From: Janthinobacterium sp. 344
Lineage (GTDB): Bacteria; Pseudomonadota; Gammaproteobacteria; Burkholderiales; Burkholderiaceae_D
DNA: 64,000 bases
Direction of reading: 5' to 3'
Assembly (NCBI RefSeq): GCF_900112025.1
Contig: NZ_FOKL01000001.1
Coordinates: 921,084 to 985,083, forward strand
The notes beneath the pieces are model-generated. The model was given only the letters and a program-made list of their open reading frames with translations, did not search any database and was not told where the DNA came from. Positions 1 through 7,348 of the stretch are shown here, one piece after another; the stretch's first letter is position 1, and each line of letters begins with the position of its first letter. The position numbers and the translations under genes are program-made.

Positions 1-2
1 AG

Positions 3-587
3 ATATTCAACATCGGGGTGGGCCACGCGGCCGCCGCGATGAGCGAGATCGTCAATGAGGAAGTCACCATGTCGGTGCCTTCCATCACCTTTCTGAACCG
101 CGCCGACGCGGCCGCCCTGCTGGGCAGCAAGAAGGATGGCGAACGCATCTGCGGCGTCAGCCAGCATTACGATGGCGCCTTCGCCACCGAAGCCATCCTG
201 ATGTTCCCGGAAGATAAAAGCCTGGAAATCGTGCGCCTGATGGTGGGCGACGCCATGCCGCTGCAGGAACTGACGGAGATGGAACAGGAGGCGATGAGTG
301 AAATCGGCAACATCATCCTCAATTCCTGCGTCGGCACGCTGGCCAACCTGTTCGACAGCGAACTGCATGGCTCCCTGCCCCTGTACCACGTGGGCACCAG
401 CGCGGAAATCCTCTCGTCGTTCGGCGGCCAGGACGACGACGCCGTCGTGCTGATGCTGCACATCGACTTCGTGCTGTCCAAGCACCAGATCCACGGCTAT
501 GTCGCGTTCGTGCTCGACCTGTCCGCCTTGCACGACCTGAAACAGCAGGTCAGCCGCTATCTGGCCAAGGTCCTGGGACAGGCGTGA
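3..587 (+). CDS. cheC: CheC-family chemotaxis phosphatase, 5'-truncated by window edge
   Basis: The reading frame is open from the first bases and already inside a CheC signature (NIGVGHAAAAMSEIV), so the true start lies upstream and the GTG at 18 is not the start. CheC/CheX/FliY proteins dephosphorylate CheY-P in the cytoplasm. A second helix motif, EIGNIILNSCVGTLANLF, with a downstream proline (GSLPLY), gives the ExxN...P layout of a CheC active site; the acidic/serine residue normally four positions before that Glu is itself Glu here. The stop overlaps the start of the following diguanylate cyclase (GTGA), so the two are probably co-translated. The family call is firm; whether it acts on CheY-P or on another response regulator is inference. 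Confidence 0.8.
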   Translation: MFNIGVGHAAAAMSEIVNEEVTMSVPSITFLNRADAAALLGSKKDGERICGVSQHYDGAFATEAILMFPEDKSLEIVRLMVGDAMPLQELTEMEQEAMSEIGNIILNSCVGTLANLFDSELHGSLPLYHVGTSAEILSSFGGQDDDAVVLMLHIDFVLSKHQIHGYVAFVLDLSALHDLKQQVSRYLAKVLGQA

Positions 588-1564
588 CGATCATGCCGCA
601 TGCCTTGCACCGCCTCGCCCTGCTCGAGAGCATCATCGGTGCCGTCAACCTGGGCGCCATCGTGCTCGACGAGCAGCACCGCATCGTGCTGTGGAACGGC
701 TGGATGGCGCGCCACGCGGGCCGGCCGGCCGAGGCCGTGCTGGGCCAGGATTTCTTTGCCGTCTTCCCGGAGCTGCGCCACAAGCGCATCGCCTCGGCCA
801 TCACCCAGGCCCTGCGCGACAATTTCCAGTCGCTGCTGTCGCAGACCCTGCACAAGGCGCCGTTCGCCCTGTACACGCATGGCGCGGCCGCCGGCGGCAA
901 CGAGGGCGCGGAGCGCATGCAGCAAGCCATCGCCGTCACGCCCGTCAACCTGCCCGGTTCGCCACGCCATTGCCTGATCCAGATCAATGACGTCACCATC
1001 GCCGTGGGCCGCGAAAAGCTGCTGCGCGAACAGACCATGGTCTTGCGCTCGCAAACCTTCTCCGACGGCTTGACGGGCATCGCCAACCGCCGCCACTTCG
1101 ATGTCGCCATCGAGAAAGAAATGCGGCGCGCCATGCGCACGGGCAGCCCGCTGTCGCTGCTGATGATCGACATCGACCATTTCAAGGATTACAACGACCA
1201 CTACGGCCACCAGCAGGGCGACGGCTGCCTGATCCGCGTGGCCGCCGAACTGGCCGCCATGCTGCAGCGCCCCACCGACCTTCTGGCGCGCTACGGCGGC
1301 GAGGAATTTGCCGCCATCCTGCCCGACACGGATGCGGCGCAAGCCTTGCGCCTGGCCGAGGCGATCCGCCAGCGCGCGGCCGACCTGCGCATTCCGCATG
1401 CCAAGACGGGCAATGAGGCCAAGCACATCACGGTCAGCATCGGCATCGCCACCCAGCACCCGCACCAGCCGCTGGAAATTTCCGCCCTGATCGGCGCCGC
1501 CGACCGCGCCCTGTACCTGGCCAAGCGGGCAGGACGCAACCGGGTCATGGTGCAGACGCTGTAG
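584..1564 (+). CDS. PAS-GGDEF diguanylate cyclase
   Basis: A 326-residue cytoplasmic protein with no membrane segment. Residues about 10-115 look like a PAS sensor domain (VLDEQHRIVLWNGWMARHAG), and residues 155-325 are a GGDEF domain with LTGIANRRHF, the metal/substrate region SLLMIDIDHFKDYNDHYGH, and the catalytic GGEEF. An RxxD inhibitory site (RPTD) lies exactly five residues before GGEEF, so product inhibition by c-di-GMP is likely. It should make c-di-GMP from two GTP. The start is the GTG that overlaps the preceding stop; an ATG nine bases later is an alternative. Coupling to the CheC-like gene suggests its activity is tied to a phospho-signalling or chemotaxis-like pathway. Confidence 0.9.
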   Translation: MTIMPHALHRLALLESIIGAVNLGAIVLDEQHRIVLWNGWMARHAGRPAEAVLGQDFFAVFPELRHKRIASAITQALRDNFQSLLSQTLHKAPFALYTHGAAAGGNEGAERMQQAIAVTPVNLPGSPRHCLIQINDVTIAVGREKLLREQTMVLRSQTFSDGLTGIANRRHFDVAIEKEMRRAMRTGSPLSLLMIDIDHFKDYNDHYGHQQGDGCLIRVAAELAAMLQRPTDLLARYGGEEFAAILPDTDAAQALRLAEAIRQRAADLRIPHAKTGNEAKHITVSIGIATQHPHQPLEISALIGAADRALYLAKRAGRNRVMVQTL

Positions 1565-1714
1565 GAAAGCAACGTCGCGCGTACAATTCCAGTGGACATC
1601 CGTACGGCGGATGCGTAGACTCGCTTCTGATTGCAGCAAAAACAACAAGAATTTATCTGTGGCATCCATCCATGCGCATGTGCCGTCCATGCGCGGATAT
1701 GGCCAGGAGTGCTT

Positions 1715-3382
1715 GTGAACCTCGACCTGCCCCTCAAATCCAGCTTGCCGGGCACCGGCATGGATACGGCCATGGTGAATGGCATGCGCTTGCTGCTGTC
1801 CAGCGCAACCTTGCTGACCCTGTTCATCGATCCCGAAAGCGCGGGCAAGCTGACGCGCATCACCTGGCTCATCTTTTCCGCCTATACCCTGCACAGCCTG
1901 CTGCTATACGTGCTGGCCATCTGCGGCGTCAATTTGCCGCAGGCACCGCTGCTGTACTGGCTGGACGTGGCCTGGTATGCGCTGATCGTCTTTTCCACCA
2001 GCAGCCACAACAATCTGTTCTTCCTGTTTTTCTTCTTCGCCATCCTGACGTCCTCGTTCCAGCGCGGTTTCGAGGAAGGCGCGCGCATCACCCTGGCCTC
2101 GGCCGGCCTGTTCGCCGCCACGGCCCTGTTCGGCGAAACGGATGCAGAGCTGTCGCGCCTGCTGCTGCGCACCACGTTCCTGCTGGCGCTGGGCTACATG
2201 ATCGCCTACTGGGGCGGCTCGGCCATCACCCAGCGCAGCCACCTGGCCCTGCTGCGCGATGTCAGCCAGCTGTCGAATCCCCGCTTCGGCGTCGAACAGA
2301 CCATCACCTCGGTGCTGGAGAAAACCCGCAGCTACTTCCATGCCCGCAGCTGCCTGCTCGTCATGCAGGACAAGGGGGCGCCACACTGGTCGCTGCGCAG
2401 CGCCATCCATAACGGGGGCGAGGTACTGAGCACCAGCTCGATCCTGACCGACGATGCGGCCAGTCCCCTGCTGGCCTTTCCGCACGACAAAATCGTGCTG
2501 TATAACCAGCCGCTGGCCACCTGGCTGCCATGGACGGGCGGCGTGCGCATCCTGGTGCCGGACAGCGGACGCTGGCTGCGCAAGGACGATGCCGCCGGCG
2601 CCAGCCTGGCCGAACTGCTGGAAGCGCACTCGTACATCAGCGCGCCCCTGCCGCTGCGCAATGGCAAGGGGCGCATCTACGTTGTTTCCGCAACCAGCCT
2701 GAGCAAGACCGACGCCCTCTTCCTCAGCCATATTGGCGCGCAGGCGTTTCCCGTGATTGAAAACATCGACCTGCTCGACCGGCTCGCCTCGCAGGCCGCC
2801 TCGCGCGAACGCGAAAAGATGGCGCGCGACCTGCACGACACGGCAATCCAGCCGTATATCGGACTGCGCCATGGACTGGCGGCCCTGCGCAACGAGGCAA
2901 CGCCCGGCAATCCCCTGCTGCCGGAACTGGAAAAGCTGATCCTCATGTCGGGCCAGGTGATCGCCGACCTGCGCAGCTACGCGCGCACCTTCCGCAACGG
3001 CCAGGTGCAAAGCGAACCCGAACTGCTGGTGGCGCTGCGGCGCCAGGCAACGCAGATCCACGAATTCTATGGCATTGACATCGCCCTGCACATCGAGGGC
3101 GACCTGCACATCAACGACCGCCTGGCGGCCGAGGTGTTCCAGATCGTCAACGAGGGCATGAGCAATATCCGCAAGCACACGTCGGCGCGCCACGGCGCCG
3201 TCAAGCTGACCTGCGTGCTCGGTGCCTTGCACATCAGTATCGACAACGAATGCGCGGCCGCGCACGTCCCCGATTTCCTGCCCGACTCGCTGGCCGAGCG
3301 GGCCGCCGCCCTGGGAGGCGCCGCCCGTGTCACCCACAGCACCCTGGGTAATACCTCGGTGCAGATCGAGATCCCCATATGA
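1715..3382 (+). CDS. Membrane sensor histidine kinase, HisKA_3 type, with degenerate ATP-binding region
   Basis: The start is placed at a GTG five bases after AGGAG (1705-1709); the frame is open further upstream but has no ribosome site there. The 555-residue product begins with about five to six hydrophobic segments (roughly residues 15-175), then a GAF-like region (about 200-360), then a dimerisation/phosphoacceptor helix REKMARDLHDTAIQPYIGL with the phosphorylatable His. An N-box (NEGMSNIRKHTSA) follows. The glycine-rich G1 motif usual in NarX/DegS-type kinases (DNGxGxxxxG) is not recognisable: the stretch reads DNECAAAHVPDF before AERAAALGG. ATP binding may therefore be weak or altered. 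It overlaps the next response regulator by ATGA, a classic two-component pair. Confidence 0.85.
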   Translation: MNLDLPLKSSLPGTGMDTAMVNGMRLLLSSATLLTLFIDPESAGKLTRITWLIFSAYTLHSLLLYVLAICGVNLPQAPLLYWLDVAWYALIVFSTSSHNNLFFLFFFFAILTSSFQRGFEEGARITLASAGLFAATALFGETDAELSRLLLRTTFLLALGYMIAYWGGSAITQRSHLALLRDVSQLSNPRFGVEQTITSVLEKTRSYFHARSCLLVMQDKGAPHWSLRSAIHNGGEVLSTSSILTDDAASPLLAFPHDKIVLYNQPLATWLPWTGGVRILVPDSGRWLRKDDAAGASLAELLEAHSYISAPLPLRNGKGRIYVVSATSLSKTDALFLSHIGAQAFPVIENIDLLDRLASQAASREREKMARDLHDTAIQPYIGLRHGLAALRNEATPGNPLLPELEKLILMSGQVIADLRSYARTFRNGQVQSEPELLVALRRQATQIHEFYGIDIALHIEGDLHINDRLAAEVFQIVNEGMSNIRKHTSARHGAVKLTCVLGALHISIDNECAAAHVPDFLPDSLAERAAALGGAARVTHSTLGNTSVQIEIPI

Positions 3383-4080
3383 TGAATAGCAGCCCGATGC
3401 CAGCCGCCAGCCAGCCCATCCGCGTCATGCTGGTGGATGACCACAAGACCATGCTGTGGGGCCTGGAGCGCCTGATCGGCAGCGACCATTCCGGCATGCG
3501 CGTCGTCGCCACGGCGTCCGACAGCACCGAGGCCCTGGAACAGGCCAGGGCACTGGAACCCGACGTCATCGTACTGGACCTGGACCTGGGGGGCGTCAGT
3601 TCCCTGGCCATCCTGCCGGCGCTGGCGCAGCGCGGCTGCACGCGCATCCTGGTACTCACGGCCAGCCACGACCAGGCGGTTCTCGACCAGGCCATCCTGA
3701 AAGGCGCGCGCGGCATCATCAGCAAGGATGCGCCGGCGGAAATGGTGCTCAAGGCAATCGACAAAGTCTACCGCGGCGAACTATGGCTCGAGCACGCGAT
3801 GCTGGGACGCATGCTGACCCAGCTGACGCAGCCGGGCGGCGGTTCGGCGCACGCCATCGCCGTGGCCAGCCTGACATTAAAGGAAAGAAAAATCATCGCC
3901 GCCCTGGTGCACGGCAGCGGCACGCCGGCCAAGCTGCTGGCCGACCAGCTATGCATTTCGGAACACACCTTGCGCAATCACCTGACCTCGATCTACCGCA
4001 AGCTGGGCGTGTACAACCGCCTGGAACTGTACGCCTACGCCACCAAACACCACCTGGGCGAATTGCCGCCTTCCGCCTGA
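3379..4080 (+). CDS. Two-component response regulator, REC-LuxR/NarL type
   Basis: A 233-residue regulator. The receiver domain (about residues 12-130) has VMLVDDH (acidic pocket), IVLDLDLGG with the phosphoacceptor Asp, LTAS (switch Thr) and ISKDA (conserved Lys). The C-terminal helix-turn-helix (about 160-225) carries LTLKERKIIAALVHG and ISEHTLRNHLTSIYRKLGVYN, the LuxR/NarL pattern. Its start overlaps the kinase stop, and a second in-frame ATG follows directly. Being the last gene before the Tad pilus locus on the same strand, it is a natural candidate regulator of that locus, but this is only positional inference. Confidence 0.9.
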   Translation: MMNSSPMPAASQPIRVMLVDDHKTMLWGLERLIGSDHSGMRVVATASDSTEALEQARALEPDVIVLDLDLGGVSSLAILPALAQRGCTRILVLTASHDQAVLDQAILKGARGIISKDAPAEMVLKAIDKVYRGELWLEHAMLGRMLTQLTQPGGGSAHAIAVASLTLKERKIIAALVHGSGTPAKLLADQLCISEHTLRNHLTSIYRKLGVYNRLELYAYATKHHLGELPPSA

Positions 4081-4105
4081 CGCCGTAATCCCGCAGTGTC
4101 CCCCA

Positions 4106-4127
4106 CGCGGCCCGCCACAGGGCCGCG
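4106..4127 (+). terminator. GC hairpin after response regulator, possible terminator
   Basis: A perfect 8-bp stem, CGCGGCCC/GGGCCGCG with a 6-base loop, 26 bases after the response-regulator stop. No T tract follows, so intrinsic termination would be weak. Confidence 0.35.
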
Positions 4128-4252
4128 CATGCCGCAGGCAGCCCCCTGGCCGCCTGCGCCCGCCCGCCTGTCGCCCGCTCACGCCGAGCTCAGGCATGAC
4201 AATTGTCCCGAAAAAAACAAGCAATTCCTCCCGGCATAAAAAGGAGGTTCTT

Positions 4253-4266
4253 CTGATGTAGATCAA
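4253..4266 (+). promoter_or_regulatory. FNR/ANR-like box upstream of Tad pilus locus
   Basis: CTGAT-GTAG-ATCAA differs by one base from the FNR/ANR consensus TTGAT-N4-ATCAA. It lies about 300 bases before the first pilin and just after an unusually strong Shine-Dalgarno-like AAGGAGGT at 4241-4248. The match could be chance; binding is not shown by sequence alone. Confidence 0.35.
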
Positions 4267-4339
4267 TTTGCTGACTTCTATAGTGGTGTTACCGGAGTAC
4301 ACATTACGTGCCACGGTCCACCACCACCCGGAGTACAGC

Positions 4340-4486
4340 ATGCGCTTTGACAAGTTTCTTCCGATGGCCCTGGTCACCTACTTGCAGGGCAAGGAAAGAG
4401 CCGCGTTCTACCGCTATGCGCTGGTGGCGGCACTGCTGGCGGTGGTGTGCATCATCGGGCTGCTGGCACTGGGGGAAAGTCCATGA
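4340..4486 (+). CDS. Small single-pass membrane protein before Flp pilin, unknown function
   Basis: A 48-residue reading frame preceded by GGAG six bases before the ATG. It has a polar, charged N-terminus (MRFDKFLPMALVTYLQGKER) and one hydrophobic segment (about residues 25-44, ALVAALLAVVCIIGLLALG). It lacks the Flp GxxxxEY cleavage signature, so it is not a pilin. It sits about 85 bases before the major pilin gene on the same strand, so it could belong to the Tad transcript. The frame is open upstream from a TTG at 4268, but the ribosome site supports the later ATG. No family was recognised. Confidence 0.5.
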   Translation: MRFDKFLPMALVTYLQGKERAAFYRYALVAALLAVVCIIGLLALGESP

Positions 4487-4569
4487 AAGCGCCGCCGCAT
4501 GCGACCTGACTGTAAAGCAGCAAGACCGTTTCATCCACCGCCGTACCTTAACCACCGCTAGGAGTTGTC

Positions 4570-4743
4570 ATGAACCTCATCAAAAACTTTATCCGCGAAG
4601 AAGATGGTGTCACCGCAATTGAATACGGCCTGATCGCCGCCCTGATCGCCGTCGTGATCATTGCCGCCGTCACCATCGTCGGCACCCAGCTGAAAAAGAC
4701 CTTCAGCACCATCGGCACCAAGCTCACCACCGCCAACGCCTGA
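4570..4743 (+). CDS. flp: Flp/Tad major pilin
   Basis: A 57-residue prepilin: a short charged leader (MNLIKNFIREEDG) followed by VTAIEYGLIAALIAVVIIAA. The Flp processing signature G^xxxxEY is present, and the hydrophobic helix after cleavage forms the pilus core. AGGAG lies five bases before the ATG. The prepilin peptidase encoded at 6065 should cleave after the Gly, and CpaF/TadB/TadC drive assembly through the CpaC secretin. Size and motif match Flp pilins closely. Confidence 0.93.
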   Translation: MNLIKNFIREEDGVTAIEYGLIAALIAVVIIAAVTIVGTQLKKTFSTIGTKLTTANA

Positions 4744-4827
4744 CGCGGCCACGTCCGGGCCCGCCCAGCGCCGGCCCGGACATGCCACGAACCTGTCCAC
4801 CTTGACGAACGCATAGCGAGGCTTATC

Positions 4828-5001
4828 GTGAAATATCTCTTCAGCCGTCTATCCGACGAGTCGGCCGTCACGGCGATCGAATATGCGCTGCTGGCCAGCC
4901 TGATCGCCGCCGTGCTGGTGGTCACGATCACCTTGCTCGGCGACCAGGTCAAGCTGCTGTTTGTCTACGTCAAGGACCAGGTGGTCCTGGCCCTGTCATG
5001 A
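4828..5001 (+). CDS. Second Flp-type pilin with Ala at the cleavage -1 position
   Basis: A 57-residue Flp-like protein with a GTG start preceded by GCGAGG. The leader is VKYLFSRLSDESA, then VTAIEYALLASLIAAVLVVT. Compared with the first pilin the VTAIEY block is identical, but the residue before the cut is Ala instead of Gly and the C-terminal half differs (GDQVKLLFVYVKDQ). It may be a minor pilin, or one processed less efficiently. The stop overlaps the start of the PAP2 gene (ATGA). Confidence 0.85.
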   Translation: MKYLFSRLSDESAVTAIEYALLASLIAAVLVVTITLLGDQVKLLFVYVKDQVVLALS

Positions 5002-6068
5002 ACACCCTGCGCGCCTCGCTGCGCAGCCACAGCGTGCTGCTGCTGATCGTGCTGCTGTATGCCGCCGCTGCCACCCTGCTGGCCGGCAGCCTGCCCAGCG
5101 CAGCGGACATCCTGAATGTGCTGGCCGGCTTCCTGCTCGCCATCCTCACGGGCCCCGTCTTCATCCTGTGCGGCTACACCATCCACGTCATGCTGATGCG
5201 CCGCCCGCACCGCCTGTGCCATTACCTGTACCACGATCTGCGCGGCTACCTGAGCAACGAGCGCCTGCTGCACGCGCTGCCGGCCATGCTGCTCATCCCC
5301 ATCTTCGCTTCCAGCTTTACCGTGTTCAAGGCCGCCATCCCGCGCCTGCATGCGTACACCTGGGATGCCACCCTGTCCAGCTGGGACATGGCCCTGCATG
5401 GCGGCATGGCGCCGTGGGAACGGCTGCAGCCGCTGCTGGGCCACCCGCTGGTGACGGGCCTGCTCAACTTTGCCTACCATTTCTGGTTTTTCCTGTTTTA
5501 CGCCGTCCTCTACTGGCTCATCCTCGATACCCGCCGTCCGCTGCTGCGCATGCAGTTCCTGCTCAGCTTTGCGCTGACCTGGATCGTGCTGGGCAGCCTC
5601 ATGGCCGTGCTGTTCGCCTCCGTCGGTCCCTGCTACTACGGCCACCTGCACGCCAGCGATCCCTACGCGCCGCTGATGGCCTACCTGCATGAGGCCAACC
5701 AGCACGTCCCCATCTGGGCCCTGCAAGTGCAGGAGATGCTGTGGCAGGGCTACCAAAGCAAGGGCGCGAACGGCGAGCTGGGCATTTCCGCCATGCCCAG
5801 CATGCACGTCGCCACGGCCGTGCTGATGGCCATCATGGGCTGGCGCTTGAACCGCGCCGCCGGCCTGGCCCTGACCACCTTCGCCGTGCTGATCCTGCTC
5901 GCCTCCATCCACCTGGGCTGGCACTACGCCGTCGACGGCTATGCGGGCGCCGTCGGCGCGGCGCTGGTGTGGCACCTGGTCGGACGGGCGCTGGGCAGGC
6001 AGGCTGCGGCCCCCGCCATGCACCTGGCCACGGCGCCGTGCATGAACAAGGGAGGGTTGACGTCATGA
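4998..6068 (+). CDS. PAP2-superfamily membrane phosphatase/phosphotransferase in Tad locus
   Basis: A 356-residue polytopic membrane protein with about six to seven hydrophobic segments. The acid-phosphatase-like active site is visible: MPSMHVATAV (SxxH part) and HLGWHYAVDGYAGA (second His plus Asp), as in PAP2_3/Aur1-like enzymes. These dephosphorylate or transfer head groups on lipid-linked phosphates at the membrane face. It overlaps the second pilin upstream and the prepilin peptidase downstream, each by four bases, so it is translationally coupled to the pilus genes. A role on an undecaprenyl- or phospholipid-type substrate during pilus assembly is inference; PAP2 genes are not part of the core Tad machinery. 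Confidence 0.82.
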   Translation: MNTLRASLRSHSVLLLIVLLYAAAATLLAGSLPSAADILNVLAGFLLAILTGPVFILCGYTIHVMLMRRPHRLCHYLYHDLRGYLSNERLLHALPAMLLIPIFASSFTVFKAAIPRLHAYTWDATLSSWDMALHGGMAPWERLQPLLGHPLVTGLLNFAYHFWFFLFYAVLYWLILDTRRPLLRMQFLLSFALTWIVLGSLMAVLFASVGPCYYGHLHASDPYAPLMAYLHEANQHVPIWALQVQEMLWQGYQSKGANGELGISAMPSMHVATAVLMAIMGWRLNRAAGLALTTFAVLILLASIHLGWHYAVDGYAGAVGAALVWHLVGRALGRQAAAPAMHLATAPCMNKGGLTS

Positions 6069-6652
6069 ACACGCCTCTGCCCATGCTGCTGTGCCTGGCC
6101 ATGCTGGCCGCGCTGCTGGCGGCCGCGCTGTGGCACGACCTGCGCACGCGCCGCATTCCCAACCAGCTGGTGCTGTGGGGCACCCTGGCGGGACTGGCGC
6201 TGAACAGTTTCATGCCTTCCGGCAGCGGCCTGTTCGATCCCTCGTTCGGCGGCCTGGGCCTGCAGCAGGCGCTGGCCGGCGCCGCCGCCGGACTGGCGCT
6301 GCTGCTGCCCATGTATCTGCTGCGCGCCCTGGGCGCCGGCGACGTCAAGCTGATGGCCATGTGCGGCGCCTTCCTGGGGCCCGACGCGGTGCTCGAGGCG
6401 GCCCTGCTCACGTTCCTGTGCGGCGGCGTGCTGGCGCTGGCCGCCGCGCTGGCCGGCCAGCGCCTGCGCCAGGTGCTGAAAAACACCTACCACATGATGC
6501 TGGGCGCACTGCTGCACAGCCTGGCGGGCGGCGCCGCCACCATCGCCGAGCCGCCGCCCGCCACCGGCAAGCTGGCCTACGCCTTTGCCATTGCCAGCGG
6601 CACGCTGCTGCAGCTGTTCCTGCATTACACCCACCTGTGGAGCTTGCGCTGA
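6065..6652 (+). CDS. cpaA: Tad prepilin peptidase (CpaA/TadV, A24 family)
   Basis: 195 residues, about six membrane segments. The two catalytic aspartates of the A24 aspartic peptidases are in WHDLRTRRIPNQL (about residue 24) and GAGDVKLMAM (about residue 101). It removes the leader from Flp and from the TadE/TadF pseudopilins at the cytoplasmic face of the inner membrane. The ATG overlaps the PAP2 stop. There is no N-terminal methylase domain, as expected for Tad peptidases. Confidence 0.92.
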   Translation: MNTPLPMLLCLAMLAALLAAALWHDLRTRRIPNQLVLWGTLAGLALNSFMPSGSGLFDPSFGGLGLQQALAGAAAGLALLLPMYLLRALGAGDVKLMAMCGAFLGPDAVLEAALLTFLCGGVLALAAALAGQRLRQVLKNTYHMMLGALLHSLAGGAATIAEPPPATGKLAYAFAIASGTLLQLFLHYTHLWSLR

Positions 6653-6692
6653 GGCGCGCCACTCCCACCGCCACCCGCCACCGGATACGACC

Positions 6693-7313
6693 ATGGATAC
6701 CATCACCGCCCTTTTCAGCTCCCGCCGCGCCAGCCTGTTCACGGGCATTGCCATGGCCTGCCTGTGGGGCGTCTTCGCCAGCGCCCACGTACTGGCCTTC
6801 CTGCGCGGCGGCGACTGGAGCTACCTGCTGTTCTGCGCCGCCGAAACCCTGGCCGCCCTGTTTTTCATCGTACGCTCGGCGCCCGTCAGCGTCTCCACCG
6901 ACGCGGGCGACTGGCTGCTGGCCATCGGCGCCACCTTCGCGCCATTCTTTTTCGCCCCCTCGGACCTGACCATCTGGCCCGGCGCGCGCTACCTGCTGGC
7001 CATCGGCAGCCTGCTGCAGATGGCCGGCCTGCTGTCGCTGAACCGCAGCTTCGGCCTGGTGGCCGCGCAGCGCGACATCAAGACGGGCGGCTTGTACCGC
7101 GTGGTGCGCCATCCCGTGTATGCCAGCTACCTGATCTCGTCGAGCGCCTACCTGCTGACCAATACCTCGCCCATGAACGGCGCCGTGTACGTCCTGGCCA
7201 TGCTGATGCTGGTGGCGCGCCTGCTGCGCGAAGAGCGCTTCCTGGCCGCCGACGTGCGCTATCGCGTCTACATGCGCCAGGTGAAATACCGCCTGCTGCC
7301 TTTCATTTTCTGA
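6693..7313 (+). CDS. ICMT/PEMT-like membrane methyltransferase family protein
   Basis: 206 residues with about five hydrophobic segments and the C-terminal signature of isoprenylcysteine carboxyl methyltransferase-like proteins: GLYRVVRHPVYASYLI followed by LLREERFLAA and YRVYMRQVKYRLLP. Bacterial members methylate small or lipid substrates, mostly unknown. The start is an ATG after a weak site. It lies between the prepilin peptidase and the AAA ATPase, all on one strand with gaps under 45 bases. A link to the adjacent PAP2 enzyme, both acting on a membrane lipid, is possible but unproven. Confidence 0.75.
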   Translation: MDTITALFSSRRASLFTGIAMACLWGVFASAHVLAFLRGGDWSYLLFCAAETLAALFFIVRSAPVSVSTDAGDWLLAIGATFAPFFFAPSDLTIWPGARYLLAIGSLLQMAGLLSLNRSFGLVAAQRDIKTGGLYRVVRHPVYASYLISSSAYLLTNTSPMNGAVYVLAMLMLVARLLREERFLAADVRYRVYMRQVKYRLLPFIF

Positions 7314-7348
7314 CATCCGGCCACCAATCAGAACGAGGAGTACCCATC

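Noticed and set aside
557-1894. Long minus-strand open frame opposite the diguanylate cyclase and kinase genes
   Set aside because: Composition (Gln/His/Arg/Gly-rich) is typical of antisense frames in high-GC DNA, and the plus strand holds clear conserved domains.
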